Assembly: GCF_001005295.1 (NCBI RefSeq)
Contig: NZ_LBMK01000002.1
Span: 1,671,849-1,735,848 of the forward strand
Length of the DNA: 64,000 nucleotides
From: Streptomyces yangpuensis
GTDB taxonomy: Bacteria; Actinomycetota; Actinomycetes; Streptomycetales; Streptomycetaceae
Reading direction: 5' to 3'
Shown: piece by piece, positions 53,248 through 62,653 of the stretch
Layout: each line of letters starts with the position of its first letter
Numbering within the stretch: the stretch's first letter is position 1
Position numbers and translations under genes: made by a program
Notes under the pieces: model-generated
What the model was told of the DNA's origin: nothing
Databases searched by the model: none
The model's input: the letters and a program-made list of their open reading frames with translations, nothing else

Positions 53248-55788
53248 ATGAGACGTGGCACATTCCGCATCTACCTCGGGGCGGCACCCGGTGTCGGCAA
53301 GACCTACGCCATGCTGTCCGAGGGGCACCGCCGGATCGAACGCGGCACCGATGCCGTCGTCGGCTTCGTCGAGCACCACGGCCGGCCCCGCACCGAGGTC
53401 ATGCTGCGCGGCCTGGAGGAGATCCCGAGGCGCGAGCTGGAGTACCGCGGCGGCCGCTTCACGGAGATGGATGTGGACGCCATCCTGGCCCGGCGGCCCG
53501 CCGTCGCGCTCATCGACGAACTCGCCCACACGAACGTCCCCGGCTCCCGCAATGCCAAACGCTGGCAGGACGTCGAGGAGCTGCTCCAGGCCGGCATCGA
53601 CGTCATCACCACCGTCAACATCCAGCACCTGGAATCCCTGGGCGACGTCGTCGAGACCATAACGGGGATCCGCCAGCAGGAGACCGTCCCGGACGAGGTG
53701 GTCCGCCGCGCCGACCAGATCGAGCTGGTCGACATGTCCCCGCAGGCCCTGCGCCGCCGTATGGCCCACGGCAACATCTACAAGCCCGACAAGGTCGACG
53801 CCGCCCTCTCCAACTACTTCCGCCCCGGCAATCTCACAGCCCTGCGCGAGCTGGCGCTGCTGTGGACGGCCGACCGGGTCGACGAGTACCTCCAGGAGTA
53901 CCGCGGTGAGCACAACATCCGCACCACCTGGCAGGCCCGCGAGCGCATCGTCGTCGGCATCACCGGCGGCCCCGAGGGCCGCACCCTCATCCGCCGCGCC
54001 GCCCGCCTGGCCGAGAAGGGAGCGGGCGGTGAGGTCCTCGCGGTCTATGTCGCCCGCAGCGACGGTCTCACCTCCGCCTCACCGAAGGAACTCGCCGTCC
54101 AGCGCACCCTGGTGGAGGACCTCGGCGGAACCTTCCACCACGTCATCGGCGACGACATCCCGCAGGCCCTGCTGGAATTCGCCCGTGGTGTCAACGCAAC
54201 CCAGATCATCCTCGGCGTCAGCCGCCGCCGGTCCTGGCAGTACGTCTTCGGGCCTGGTGTCAGCGCCACCGTCGCCCGCGAATCCGGCCCCGACCTCGAC
54301 GTCCACATCGTCACCCACGACGAGGCCGCCAAGGGCCGCGGACTGCCGATCGCGCGAGGTGCCCGCCTCGGGCGGGCCCGCATCGTCTGGGGCTGGCTGG
54401 TCGGCATCGCCGGGCCCGCCCTGCTGACGGTACTTCTGCGCACCGCCGTCCCCGATCTCGGGCTCGCCAACGACATGCTGCTCTTCCTCACTCTGACGGT
54501 CGCAGCGGCACTGCTGGGAGGACTGCTGCCCGCGCTCGCCTCAGCAGCCTTCGGATGCCTCCTCCTCAACTACTTCTTCACCCCGCCGCTGCACCTGTGG
54601 ACCATTGCCGACCCCAGGAACATCGTCGCCATCTCGGTGTTCTTCGCGGTCGCCGTCTCCGTCGCCTCCGTCGTCGACCTCGCGGCCCGGCGCACCCACC
54701 AGGCCGCGAGGCTGCGCTCCGAAGCAGAGATCCTCTCCTTCCTCGCCGGCAGCGTGCTGCGCGGCGAGGACTCCCTGGACGCCCTGCTCGAACGGCTGCG
54801 TGAGACCTTCGCCATGGAGTCCGTCGCCCTGCTGGAACGCAGGCGCGAGGTGGACCCCTGGAGCACCGCGGCGAGCACCGGCCCCCACCCGGCCGAGCGC
54901 CCCGAAGACGCCGACGTCGACATCCACATCGGCGAGAACCTGGCCGTCGCCCTCACCGGACGGGTGCTCCCCGCCGAGGACCGCCGGGTCCTGGGCGCCT
55001 TCGCCGCCCAGGCCGCCGTCGTCCTCGACCGCCAGCGCCTGGTCGGACAAGCCGAGGAAGCACGACGACTCGCCGAGGGCAACCAGATCCGCACCGCCCT
55101 CCTCGCCGCCGTCAGCCACGACCTGCGCACCCCGCTCGCCGGGATCAAGGCCTCCGTCACCTCCCTGCGTGCCACCGACGTCGAATGGTCCGACGAAGAC
55201 CGAGCGGAACTCCTCGAAGGCATCGAGGACGGCGCCGACCGGCTCGACGCCCTCGTCGGCAACCTCCTCGACATGTCCCGGCTCCAGACCGGCACCGTCA
55301 CCCCGATCATCCGCGAGACCGACCTCGACGAAGTGGTCCCCCGGGCACTGCACGGCATCCCCGACGACAGCGTCGAACTCGAAATCCCCGAAACCCTCCC
55401 CATGGTCGTCGTCGACCGCGGGCTCCTGGAGCGGGCCGTCGCCAACATCGTGGAGAACGCCGTCAAATACAGCCCTGCGGGACACCCCGTCCTGGTCTCC
55501 GCCAGCGCCATCGCCGACCGGGTCGAACTGCGCGTCGTCGACCGCGGCCCAGGCATTCCCGACGAAGCCAAGAACCGCGTCTTCGAACCCTTCCAGCGGT
55601 ACGGTGACGCACCCGCCGGCGCCGGGGTGGGCCTCGGCCTCGCCGTCGCCCGCGGCTTCACCGAGGCCGTCGGCGGCACGCTCGCCGCAGAGGACACCCC
55701 TGGCGGTGGCCTCACCATGGTCCTCACCCTCCCCACCGCCGAAGTGGCGGCAAGGGCCCATGATGCTCCCGGCGCGGCCCTGGCCTGA
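53248..55788 (+). CDS. kdpD: Osmosensitive K+ channel sensor histidine kinase KdpD
   Basis: An 846-residue sensor. It starts with the KdpD N-terminal domain (YLGAAPGVGKTYAML, Walker A; LIDELAHTN, Walker B), then a USP-like domain (VVGITGGPEGRTLI), four transmembrane helices around residues 390-480, a GAF-like region, the H-box VSHDLRTPLAGIKASV and the ATP-binding motifs (NIVENAVKYSP, DRGPGIP, GVGLGLAVARG). All catalytic motifs are present. Its partner KdpE has lost the receiver, so the phosphate acceptor is unclear. Confidence 0.92.
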   Translation: MRRGTFRIYLGAAPGVGKTYAMLSEGHRRIERGTDAVVGFVEHHGRPRTEVMLRGLEEIPRRELEYRGGRFTEMDVDAILARRPAVALIDELAHTNVPGSRNAKRWQDVEELLQAGIDVITTVNIQHLESLGDVVETITGIRQQETVPDEVVRRADQIELVDMSPQALRRRMAHGNIYKPDKVDAALSNYFRPGNLTALRELALLWTADRVDEYLQEYRGEHNIRTTWQARERIVVGITGGPEGRTLIRRAARLAEKGAGGEVLAVYVARSDGLTSASPKELAVQRTLVEDLGGTFHHVIGDDIPQALLEFARGVNATQIILGVSRRRSWQYVFGPGVSATVARESGPDLDVHIVTHDEAAKGRGLPIARGARLGRARIVWGWLVGIAGPALLTVLLRTAVPDLGLANDMLLFLTLTVAAALLGGLLPALASAAFGCLLLNYFFTPPLHLWTIADPRNIVAISVFFAVAVSVASVVDLAARRTHQAARLRSEAEILSFLAGSVLRGEDSLDALLERLRETFAMESVALLERRREVDPWSTAASTGPHPAERPEDADVDIHIGENLAVALTGRVLPAEDRRVLGAFAAQAAVVLDRQRLVGQAEEARRLAEGNQIRTALLAAVSHDLRTPLAGIKASVTSLRATDVEWSDEDRAELLEGIEDGADRLDALVGNLLDMSRLQTGTVTPIIRETDLDEVVPRALHGIPDDSVELEIPETLPMVVVDRGLLERAVANIVENAVKYSPAGHPVLVSASAIADRVELRVVDRGPGIPDEAKNRVFEPFQRYGDAPAGAGVGLGLAVARGFTEAVGGTLAAEDTPGGGLTMVLTLPTAEVAARAHDAPGAALA

Positions 55789-55953
55789 CGCCGTACGGGC
55801 CCGTCCGCTGCTGCCGACGGAGGAGCCGGTACAGACACCCTCCCCACCCCGTGTGCCGGCCCGCCTGCCTGCGGGTACTCTTGGCCGCCGCGGTCCTTGA
55901 CGCATCCCTGACGACAGGACCCGTTGTCGGGACAGTGTCGGAGGGCGAACGAA

Positions 55954-57324
55954 GTGGCTGGACGTGTGGCCGGGGCGTGGCGGCTGTTCACCGCGCATCC
56001 CGCCCGTACCGTGGTGTCGGCGTTCGCCCTGGTGATCGCCATCGGCACGGTGCTGCTGATGTTGCCGGCGGCGTCCACCGACGGCTCGGTCACCGACCCC
56101 CTCACCGCACTCTTCACCTCCACCTCCGCGGTGTGCGTGACCGGGCTGGTGGTCGTGGACACCGCCACCCACTGGAGCGGCTTCGGCGAGGGCGTCATCC
56201 TGGCCCTCATCCAGGTCGGCGGGTTCGGCATCATGACGATGGCCTCCCTGCTCGCCCTGCTCGTCTCCGGCCGGCTGCGCCTGCGCATGCAGCTCACCGC
56301 AGCCGCCGAGACGAAGAGCCTGGGAATCGGTGACGTACGGCGCGTCCTGCTCGGCGTGGCCGGCTGCACCCTCGCCGTGGAACTCGCCGTGGGGGCTGTC
56401 CTCGCTCTGAGGCTGCGGTTCGGCTACGACAAGCCCTTCGGCGAGGCCGCGTACTCCGGCTTCTTCCACTCCGTCTCGGCCTTCAACAACGCCGGCTTCG
56501 GCCTCCACGCCGACAGCATCGTGCCCTACGCCCAGGACCCCTGGATCACGATGCCGATCGCCGCCGCGGTGATCCTGGGCGGCCTGGGCTTCCCCGTACT
56601 GCTCGAACTGCTGCGGCACCGCACCCGCAGACGCACCACCGGGCGGCGCAACTGGTCCCTGCACACCCGGCTGACCCTCGTCACCAGCGCGGTACTGCTT
56701 CTGGTGGGTACGGTCATGACATGCCTGCTGGAATGGACCAATGCGGGCACCCTCGGCGCGTTCGACTGGGACGAGAAGATCCTGGGCGGGTTCTTCTACT
56801 CGGCGATGAGCCGAACGGCCGGGTTCAACGCCGTCGACATGGGCGCCCTGAACGCCTCGACCCTCCTGTTCACCTGCACGCTGATGTTCATCGGCGGCGG
56901 TAGCGCCGGAACCGCCGGCGGCATCAAGGTGACCACCTTCTCGGTCCTCGCCGCCGCCATGCTCGCGGAGGTCCGCGGCGAACCCAACTCCACGGTGATG
57001 GGCCGCCGACTGGCCCCCCACGCCCTGCGCCAGGCCCTCACGGTCGCGTTGCTGGGCATCGGCCTCGTCATCACCGCCACCCTGGCCCTCCTCACCGTCA
57101 CCAAGGCCCCGGCCGAGGCGGTGCTGTTCGAGGCGGTGTCCGCGTTCGGCACGGTCGGCCTGTCGACCGGGATCACCGCCGACATCCCGGCCGTCGGACA
57201 GCTCATCCTGATCCTGCTGATGTTCATCGGCCGACTCGGACCGATCACCCTCGTCTCCTCCCTCGCCCTGCGCGAGCGGACCCGCCGCTACCAGCTACCC
57301 GAGGAGCGACCCGTCATTGGGTAA
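55954..57324 (+). CDS. TrkH/KtrB-type K+ uptake membrane subunit
   Basis: A 456-residue transporter with four pore repeats. Filter-like segments are STSAVCVTGLV, SVSAFNNAGFG, AMSRTAGFNAVD and AVSAFGTVGLS. MFIGGGSAGTAGGIKVTTF is the conserved gating region. The GTG at 55954 follows GGAGGG. The partner TrkA/KtrA gene starts inside this gene's stop. Together they replace the lost Kdp pump in the same locus. Confidence 0.92.
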   Translation: MAGRVAGAWRLFTAHPARTVVSAFALVIAIGTVLLMLPAASTDGSVTDPLTALFTSTSAVCVTGLVVVDTATHWSGFGEGVILALIQVGGFGIMTMASLLALLVSGRLRLRMQLTAAAETKSLGIGDVRRVLLGVAGCTLAVELAVGAVLALRLRFGYDKPFGEAAYSGFFHSVSAFNNAGFGLHADSIVPYAQDPWITMPIAAAVILGGLGFPVLLELLRHRTRRRTTGRRNWSLHTRLTLVTSAVLLLVGTVMTCLLEWTNAGTLGAFDWDEKILGGFFYSAMSRTAGFNAVDMGALNASTLLFTCTLMFIGGGSAGTAGGIKVTTFSVLAAAMLAEVRGEPNSTVMGRRLAPHALRQALTVALLGIGLVITATLALLTVTKAPAEAVLFEAVSAFGTVGLSTGITADIPAVGQLILILLMFIGRLGPITLVSSLALRERTRRYQLPEERPVIG

Positions 57325-58039
57325 CTACCTGAACTCCCTGCGCCATCGCCGTCGCAAGCGCCTGCTCGACCTCGGTGCCCAGCTCCACTCCGACCAGCGC
57401 GTGGCCGTCATCGGGCTGGGGCGCTTCGGCAGCTCCCTCGCCCACGAACTGACCCGCCGCGGCTGGGACGTCCTGGGCATCGACACCGACGCCTCCCTCG
57501 TGCAGAAGCACAGCGACACCCTCACGCACACCGCCGTCGCCGACTGCACCGACCCCGAGGTCCTCCACCAGCTCGGCGTCCATGACTTCCCCAGCGTCGT
57601 GGTCGGTATCGGCACGGACATAGAGGCCAGCATCCTCGTCGCCTCCAACCTCCTCGAGGCGCAGGTCCCGAACATCTGGGCCAAGGCCATCAGCCGCCAG
57701 CACGGCCAGATCCTCGAACGGCTCGGTGTCCACCACGTCGTCCTGCCCGAGCACGAGATGGGCGAACGCGTCGCCCACCTCGTCACCGGCCGCATGCTCG
57801 ACTTCATCGAGTTCGACGACGACTACGCCCTGGTCAAGACCATCACCCCGACCACGATCACCGGCGTCCCCCTCGGCCAGAGCGCGGTCCGCAGCAAGTA
57901 CGGCATCACCGTCGTCGGCATCAAGCGGCCCGGCCAGGACTTCACCCACGCCACCGCCGAAACCGTCGTGGAGAAGGGCGACGTCATCATCGTCACCGGC
58001 AGGACACGCGACGTGGAAGCCTTCTCGGAACTCAGCTGA
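57317..58039 (+). CDS. TrkA/KtrA-type regulatory subunit (RCK)
   Basis: A 240-residue cytosolic protein with an RCK-N domain (VAVIGLGRFGSSLAHEL, then DCTDPEVLHQLGV) and an RCK-C domain (residues 150-235). It binds nucleotides and gates the KtrB-type subunit. The start is a TTG at 57317 that overlaps the upstream stop by 8 bases, with GAGGAG in good position. A hairpin follows. Confidence 0.9.
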   Translation: MGNYLNSLRHRRRKRLLDLGAQLHSDQRVAVIGLGRFGSSLAHELTRRGWDVLGIDTDASLVQKHSDTLTHTAVADCTDPEVLHQLGVHDFPSVVVGIGTDIEASILVASNLLEAQVPNIWAKAISRQHGQILERLGVHHVVLPEHEMGERVAHLVTGRMLDFIEFDDDYALVKTITPTTITGVPLGQSAVRSKYGITVVGIKRPGQDFTHATAETVVEKGDVIIVTGRTRDVEAFSELS

Positions 58040-58042
58040 GCC

Positions 58043-58069
58043 CCCCGGCGTCCGCCGGCTGTGCCGGGG
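58043..58069 (+). terminator. Hairpin after the K+ uptake genes
   Basis: CCCCGGC-N13-GCCGGGG forms a perfect 7-base-pair stem, starting 3 bases beyond the KtrA-type stop. Confidence 0.55.
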
Positions 58070-58147
58070 AAGCCGAGGCACCTCGACAGGCCGCGAGTCT
58101 GCGCTGTATGCAGGATGACCGTCACTTGGCCGACGGCCGCCAGGCGG

Positions 58148-59393
58148 TCAGACGCGAAGGTCCCGACGTCTGTAGCCGACGCCACCCGCGGCCGCGGCGA
58201 GCGTGGCCATGGCCGTCATCAGGAACGCCGCGTGCCAGTTGACCGGGGTGCCGGGCACGGCGGCCAGGTGCGCGAACGGGGACAGCCGGCCGACCCATGC
58301 CGGCAGACCGGAGCTGTCGGCGATGACGTGCAGCAGGAACCCTCCCGCGGCCGGCAACGCTCCGATGGCGGCGACAGCGCGTGGCGCCCAGCCGAGTGCG
58401 AGTACACCGGCGCCCAGGCAGAGGAGTGCGATCGGCAGTACGTTCCAGGCCCCGGACAGCGCGGCGAGAAGGCCGAGGCCGGCACCGACGGCCTCGGTCC
58501 CGCTCCAGGTGGCCAAGCCCGCGACGGTGGTGACGACGACGACGCCGCCCAGCGCGGCGGCGATCTCGCCGGTGAGCAGGGTCGTCCGGGCGAGGGGCTG
58601 GGCGTACAGGAGGGTCAGGCGCCGGTTGTTCTCGTCGGCCGCGAGCGCTGCGAGCCGGACCGCGACGAACGCTCCTGCCGGAACGGCCAGAAGCGCGAAC
58701 AGCGTTGCGGTGTATCCCTGGACGGTGCCGAGCCCGGCAAAGCCTGCCTGAGCGGCGAGTTCGGCGGACCTCGGGTTGTCGGTGAGGAAGTCCGTCATGG
58801 ACACCGCCAGCACCCCGATGAGCAGGTAGTACGCGCCGACACCAGTCGACCAGCCGGCCAGTGGCCGCAGCCAGGCGCCGCACCGCAAATGCCTGGACCG
58901 AGCCGAGAAGCCCCGTGCGCGGGGCCCGGCCGGAAGAAGAGCGCAGGTACCCGCCGCCGATGTCACGCCCCTGCGCTGCGGCCACGGCCCCCGCGAAGAG
59001 CGCCAGGCAGGCGGCCGGCAAGACCACCAGAGGCCAGATCCGGTTGCCGTCGTACGGGCGGGCCAGCGCCATCAGACCGAACGGCGACAGCCGGCGCAGC
59101 CACCCCAGAGCGGCGACACCGTCGCCGACCATCCGCAGGAGCATGCTGACGCCCAGCAGCGCAACCGCAGCGCCACTGGCCGATGCCCGGGTCGCGAACA
59201 CCTGAGCGGCCATCGTTCCCACCGCGGCGAAGAACACCCCGCACAACGCCAGAGCGGCACTGTGCACCGCGGCGCCGCTCACAGCCGCACCGGCAGCGAC
59301 CAGACGTGCGAACGCGGCCACGCCCGCGGCGAGCGCAGCGGTCGCCAGGACGGCGACATGGTGCGCCACCACGGCCGTGACCGGCGGACGCAT
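58148..59393 (-). pseudogene. ABC exporter permease, N-terminally truncated and frameshifted
   Basis: The first frame runs from about 59393 (VAVLATAALAAGVAAFARL) through a helix pair to GGGYLRSS and GSVQAFAVRR. At 58874 one extra base shifts the frame, and the protein continues WLRPLAGWSTGVGAYYLLIG to the end at 58148 (GVGYRRRDLRV). Permeases of this type have about 530 residues; here roughly the first 120-150 are also absent. The joined remainder looks normal, so the frameshift may be recent. Confidence 0.7.
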
Positions 59394-59542
59394 CGTGCCC
59401 CTGAGTGCGGCGGAGCCTGAAGGGAAAGGGTGGCTCGGCGCGCTCCGTGACCTCCTGCCGATCGGCGGCTTCGGAGCCCCTGGTGGACCCGTGATGTCTT
59501 CCCTCGCCACCCCGCCCCCGACACCGCAACCGGCACGGCGTG

Positions 59543-59688
59543 CTGCTCTCGTTCCGCGTGGCTTTGGCCTCGCTCTTGAGAATGCGGGCCGACGTCCCCA
59601 AGGAGCGGGCGAGTCCGGGACGTTTGCGGGCTGACGAGTATCAAGAGGGCGATGATGAGGATGTGGTGATCTCGCTGATGCCGAACAT
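59543..59688 (-). pseudogene. tatA: tatA remnant split over three frames
   Basis: MFGISEI, then one frame on HILIIALLILV, then in the third frame RPGLARSLGTSARILKSEAKATRNE. These are the start, membrane helix and amphipathic helix of TatA in the right order and spacing. At least two frameshifts make it nonfunctional. A second copy elsewhere in the genome is expected. Confidence 0.7.
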
Positions 59689-59737
59689 GCGGACCCGCCT
59701 CCTGGCGTGGGCGGGGTTCGTATCCGGCGTTGTGAAT

Positions 59738-59751
59738 CTACATGACTGTAG
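59738..59751. promoter_or_regulatory. BlaI-type operator before the regulator pair
   Basis: CTACATGACTGTAG, an inverted repeat CTACA-N4-TGTAG, is flanked by GAAT and AAG. It lies 53 bases before the BlaI-family start. The family recognises TACA/TGTA half-sites, so autoregulation is likely. The same site with the same flanks occurs at 63053-63066. Confidence 0.7.
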
Positions 59752-59804
59752 AAGTGACTTGCGGTCAGTATGATGAGCTTGTTGTGGACGGGAGGTTGAC
59801 GACG

Positions 59805-60209
59805 GTGAGAGACGACGCAAACGATGGTGCCGGGCAGGCGTCCCGCCGTCGCGGCCAGGGGGAGCTGGAGGCTCAGGTCCTGGCCGCCCTGGGGCAGGCC
59901 TCGGGTCCGGTCACGGCCGGCTGGGTACAGGAGCGCATCGGCGGCGGGATCGCCTACACGACGGTGATGACCATCCTCACGCGGCTGCACGCGAAGGGTG
60001 CTGTGGTGCGGGAGCGGGTGGGTCGCTCGTTCGAGTGGACGGCTGTTGCCGACGAGGCGGGGCTGGCGGCGCTGCGGATGCGCAAGGTGCTGGACGCGGA
60101 GGCCGATCGGGAGGCGGTGTTGGCGAGCTTCGTTACGGCGCTGTCGCCGGGGGACGAGCAGCTGTTGCGGGATCTGCTGGCGCAGGCTTCGGAAAAGGGT
60201 GAAGACTGA
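59805..60209 (+). CDS. BlaI/MecI-family transcriptional repressor
   Basis: A 134-residue repressor with a winged helix: LEAQVLAALGQASGPVTAGWVQERI, then YTTVMTILTRLHAKGAVVRERVGRSFEW. A C-terminal dimerisation helix bundle follows. I chose the GTG at 59805, preceded by GGGAGG. An earlier ATG at 59742 lies inside the operator itself and is unlikely. It is followed by an M56-type protease gene, the usual partner that inactivates such repressors. Confidence 0.88.
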   Translation: MRDDANDGAGQASRRRGQGELEAQVLAALGQASGPVTAGWVQERIGGGIAYTTVMTILTRLHAKGAVVRERVGRSFEWTAVADEAGLAALRMRKVLDAEADREAVLASFVTALSPGDEQLLRDLLAQASEKGED

Positions 60210-60213
60210 AGGC

Positions 60214-61146
60214 ATGGGGGTTTTCGTCTTCCTGCCGCTGGTGCTGCCGCTGACCGCCTGGCCGATCGCCCGGCTGGCCGAGCACCGGCTCCACCCGCGG
60301 ACCGCCACCTGGCTGCTGACGTGGACAGCCGTGCTGCTGGCGGTGTGCAGCACATTGTGTCTGGCCCTGCTGATGGTGGTCGGAACCGCACAGCTGCCGG
60401 GCAATCCTCTGCCGGACGGCTGGTCGGACCCGGAGGTCCGCGAGGCGGTCCCGTATGACGAGGTCGCCGGGCGGGTGGCGATCCCCGCCCTGCTGTCCGT
60501 ACTGGTCTCGTGCCTGGCGGCAGGGTGGCGGCATTACCGGGTGCGCATGCAGGCCACGCGCGCCGTCGCGGGGTTGGCCGGCAAGCCGGTCGCGGTGCTG
60601 CCCGATCGGGCTCCCTACGCATACGCGCTGCCCGGCCGGCGAGGCGGCGGGCAGGTCGTGGTCAGCACCGGCATGCTCTCCGGGCTCACCCCGGGTGAGA
60701 GGCGGGCGCTATTCGCGCACGAGCGGGCTCATCTGGCGGGCCGGCACCACCGGTTTCTGCTGGCGGTGCAGCTGGCGGCTCGGGCGAACCCGTTCCTTCG
60801 GCCGCTGCGGACGGCGGTGGCGTTCACCGCAGAGCGGTGGGCGGACGAGGAGGCGGCGGCCCGGACCGGAAGCCGCCACACCGTCGCATTGGCGGTGGGC
60901 AAGTCCGCCCTGGTCTCCAGGGGAGCCCCCGTGGCATCCCTCGCCCACTTCGCCGCCGGGCCGGTCCCGCGCCGGGTGGCGGCCCTGCTCGGGCCCGCTC
61001 CTGTTGCCAGGAACTGGCTGTCGGTGTTCACGACGCTGGGCCTGGCCATGTGGACGGCCGCCGCGGGGGTCACCGCGTCGGCCCTGTCGTCGGCCAACTC
61101 GGCGGTCACACTGTTCTTCATCCTGCACGCCGCGCTCGACGCGTAG
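60214..61146 (+). CDS. M56 (BlaR1-like) membrane metalloprotease
   Basis: A 310-residue protein with N-terminal helices, the zinc motif HERAH (His169-His173) in FAHERAHLAGRHH, and two further C-terminal helices. It lacks the penicillin-binding sensor domain of BlaR1, so the signal is not necessarily a beta-lactam. The start may be the ATG at 60214 or a GTG at 60199 that overlaps the repressor stop. It is expected to sit in the membrane and cleave, or lead to cleavage of, the repressor. Confidence 0.85.
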   Translation: MGVFVFLPLVLPLTAWPIARLAEHRLHPRTATWLLTWTAVLLAVCSTLCLALLMVVGTAQLPGNPLPDGWSDPEVREAVPYDEVAGRVAIPALLSVLVSCLAAGWRHYRVRMQATRAVAGLAGKPVAVLPDRAPYAYALPGRRGGGQVVVSTGMLSGLTPGERRALFAHERAHLAGRHHRFLLAVQLAARANPFLRPLRTAVAFTAERWADEEAAARTGSRHTVALAVGKSALVSRGAPVASLAHFAAGPVPRRVAALLGPAPVARNWLSVFTTLGLAMWTAAAGVTASALSSANSAVTLFFILHAALDA

Positions 61147-61165
61147 CCGAAGAACCGAGGCGCGG

Positions 61166-61203
61166 GGCCGGTGAGGACCGTGCGGGGCGGAACCTCACCG
61201 GCC
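61166..61203. terminator. Bidirectional terminator hairpin
   Basis: GGCCGGTGAGG at 61166-61176 and CCTCACCGGCC at 61193-61203 form a perfect 11-base-pair stem with a 16-base loop. It lies between convergent genes ending at 61146 and 61215 and can serve both. Confidence 0.8.
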
Positions 61204-61214
61204 GCGGCCTTGGC

Positions 61215-61409
61215 TTACAGGTCGAACTCGTGCGGGGAGAGGTCGAGGGAGTAGCAGGCCTCGCGGACGATGGCCTGTTCGGTCTTGTCGAAGTCGAAGT
61301 CGGCGGTGAGCTTGTTCAGGTCGTCGTCGAAGCGCCGCTGCAGGTCTGCGGCGTCGAAGTTCTGCAGCCGGGGCCGCGAGCAGGGCGGCTTGCTGCCGCT
61401 GGTGAACAC
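61215..61409 (-). CDS. Small acidic protein, unknown
   Basis: A 64-residue frame starting at a GTG with GGGGAG at good distance. The C-terminal two-thirds is helical and charged (FDAADLQRRFDDDLNKLTADF, then SLDLSPHEFDL). Position directly before a strong terminator supports a real gene. I recognise no family. Confidence 0.5.
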   Translation of the reverse strand: MFTSGSKPPCSRPRLQNFDAADLQRRFDDDLNKLTADFDFDKTEQAIVREACYSLDLSPHEFDL

Positions 61410-61590
61410 ATCACGTCTCCCCGCCTGCGGGGGTTCTGGATCGCGGGCGGGAGAAGGCGCATCCGCACGTCGGCGGATCCGCCTTCTGGGCCCGGGGTCG
61501 GAATCTACGCCGCGGCAGAGGCGTGAGAGCTGCGTGACACGGCTGGATGCTCAGTTTCAGCGCGAAGCGGGCAGGGGTGAGCGGTCGGCC

Positions 61591-62613
61591 TTACGACTCG
61601 TCGTCGCCTTCGTCCTCGTCCCCTTCGAAGAAGTCCCCGACCTCGTCGACGACCTCGGCGGCGATCATGCCGCCGGCGACGCCGACGGCCAGGCCGGCTG
61701 CGCCGGCGGCGACGACCGTGCCCATGCCCGGGCCGGAGCGATGGCCGCTGTGGTGGCCGTGGTCGTCCTTGTGGGCGTGCCCGCCCACGTGGCCGTGACC
61801 GTACGGGTCGTGGCCGTAGGAGCCGTGCGCGGCGTGGCCGGTGGGGGAGGAGAGCAGGCGCTGGATCCAGGAGTCGACCTCGGCGTTCCAGTCGGTGCCG
61901 GATGGCTCGCCGTGGCTGACGGTGTAGCGGGCGAGGGCGTCGTGGCCGCCGGAGAAGAGGCCGCCGCGCTTGTCCGCCTCGACGACGACCTCCATGCCCG
62001 CGGGGTTCGCGAGGAAGGTGACCTCGATCTCGTTGGCCTGGCCGGCGTACCGGGGGGCGGGGGTGAGCTCGATCTCCTGGTAGAAGGGCAGCTGCTGGCC
62101 GGTGCCGGCGATGCGCCCGTACTCGAGGTCGGCGGACTTGAAGCCGAAGCCGAGCTGCCCGAGCGCCTCCAGGACCGCCTCCTGCACAGGCAGGGGGCGG
62201 ACGGTCAGGGCGTCGAGGTCACCCTTGTCCTTGGCGCCCGCCACGCCGAGTTCGGTCCGAACCCCGAGGACGATACCGAGCGGCTGCCCGTACAGCTCGG
62301 TGATCGGGGTCTCCCAGGGCAGGGTGACCGCGAACGGAACGCTGCGGTGCTCGCCCTCGTGGAGGCGGAAGCCGCCACCGACGCTGAAGCGCTCGAAGAC
62401 GACAGTTCCGTCGTGCTCGCCGTGCTCGGTCTCGGCCTCGACGCGGGCGACGAGCTCAAGTGTGATGTGCTCGATGTCGAAGTCCGCGCGCCCTCCGGTC
62501 AGACGGACCTCGCCGGACAGGCTGCCGCCAGGGGTTGCACCGGCGAGGTCGAGGACCGTGTCCACGGCCGGGCCGCCGACACCCATCGAGCCGAGCAGTC
62601 GCTTGAACACCAT
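61591..62613 (-). CDS. Sporulation-control protein Spo0M
   Basis: A 340-residue protein. Residues 1-240 match Spo0M, an arrestin-like fold (MVFKRLLGSMGVGGPAVDTVL, then GGSLSGEVRLTGG, ELVARVE and VPFAVTLPWETPIT). The C-terminus adds a His- and Gly-rich segment, HGHVGGHAHKDDHGHHSGH, which may bind metal, then a Gly-Ala helix with an acidic tail. Spo0M affects sporulation in bacilli and spore formation in streptomycetes. The ATG at 62613 follows AGGAGTGG. Confidence 0.88.
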   Translation of the reverse strand: MVFKRLLGSMGVGGPAVDTVLDLAGATPGGSLSGEVRLTGGRADFDIEHITLELVARVEAETEHGEHDGTVVFERFSVGGGFRLHEGEHRSVPFAVTLPWETPITELYGQPLGIVLGVRTELGVAGAKDKGDLDALTVRPLPVQEAVLEALGQLGFGFKSADLEYGRIAGTGQQLPFYQEIELTPAPRYAGQANEIEVTFLANPAGMEVVVEADKRGGLFSGGHDALARYTVSHGEPSGTDWNAEVDSWIQRLLSSPTGHAAHGSYGHDPYGHGHVGGHAHKDDHGHHSGHRSGPGMGTVVAAGAAGLAVGVAGGMIAAEVVDEVGDFFEGDEDEGDDES

Positions 62614-62653
62614 CGTGGCGTCCACTCCTTCAGTCATGGTTCACAAAGGCAGG

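Noticed and set aside
59742..59804. ATG at 59742 as the start of the BlaI-family gene
   Set aside because: It falls inside the CTACA-N4-TGTAG operator and has no ribosome-binding site; the GTG at 59805 has GGGAGG.
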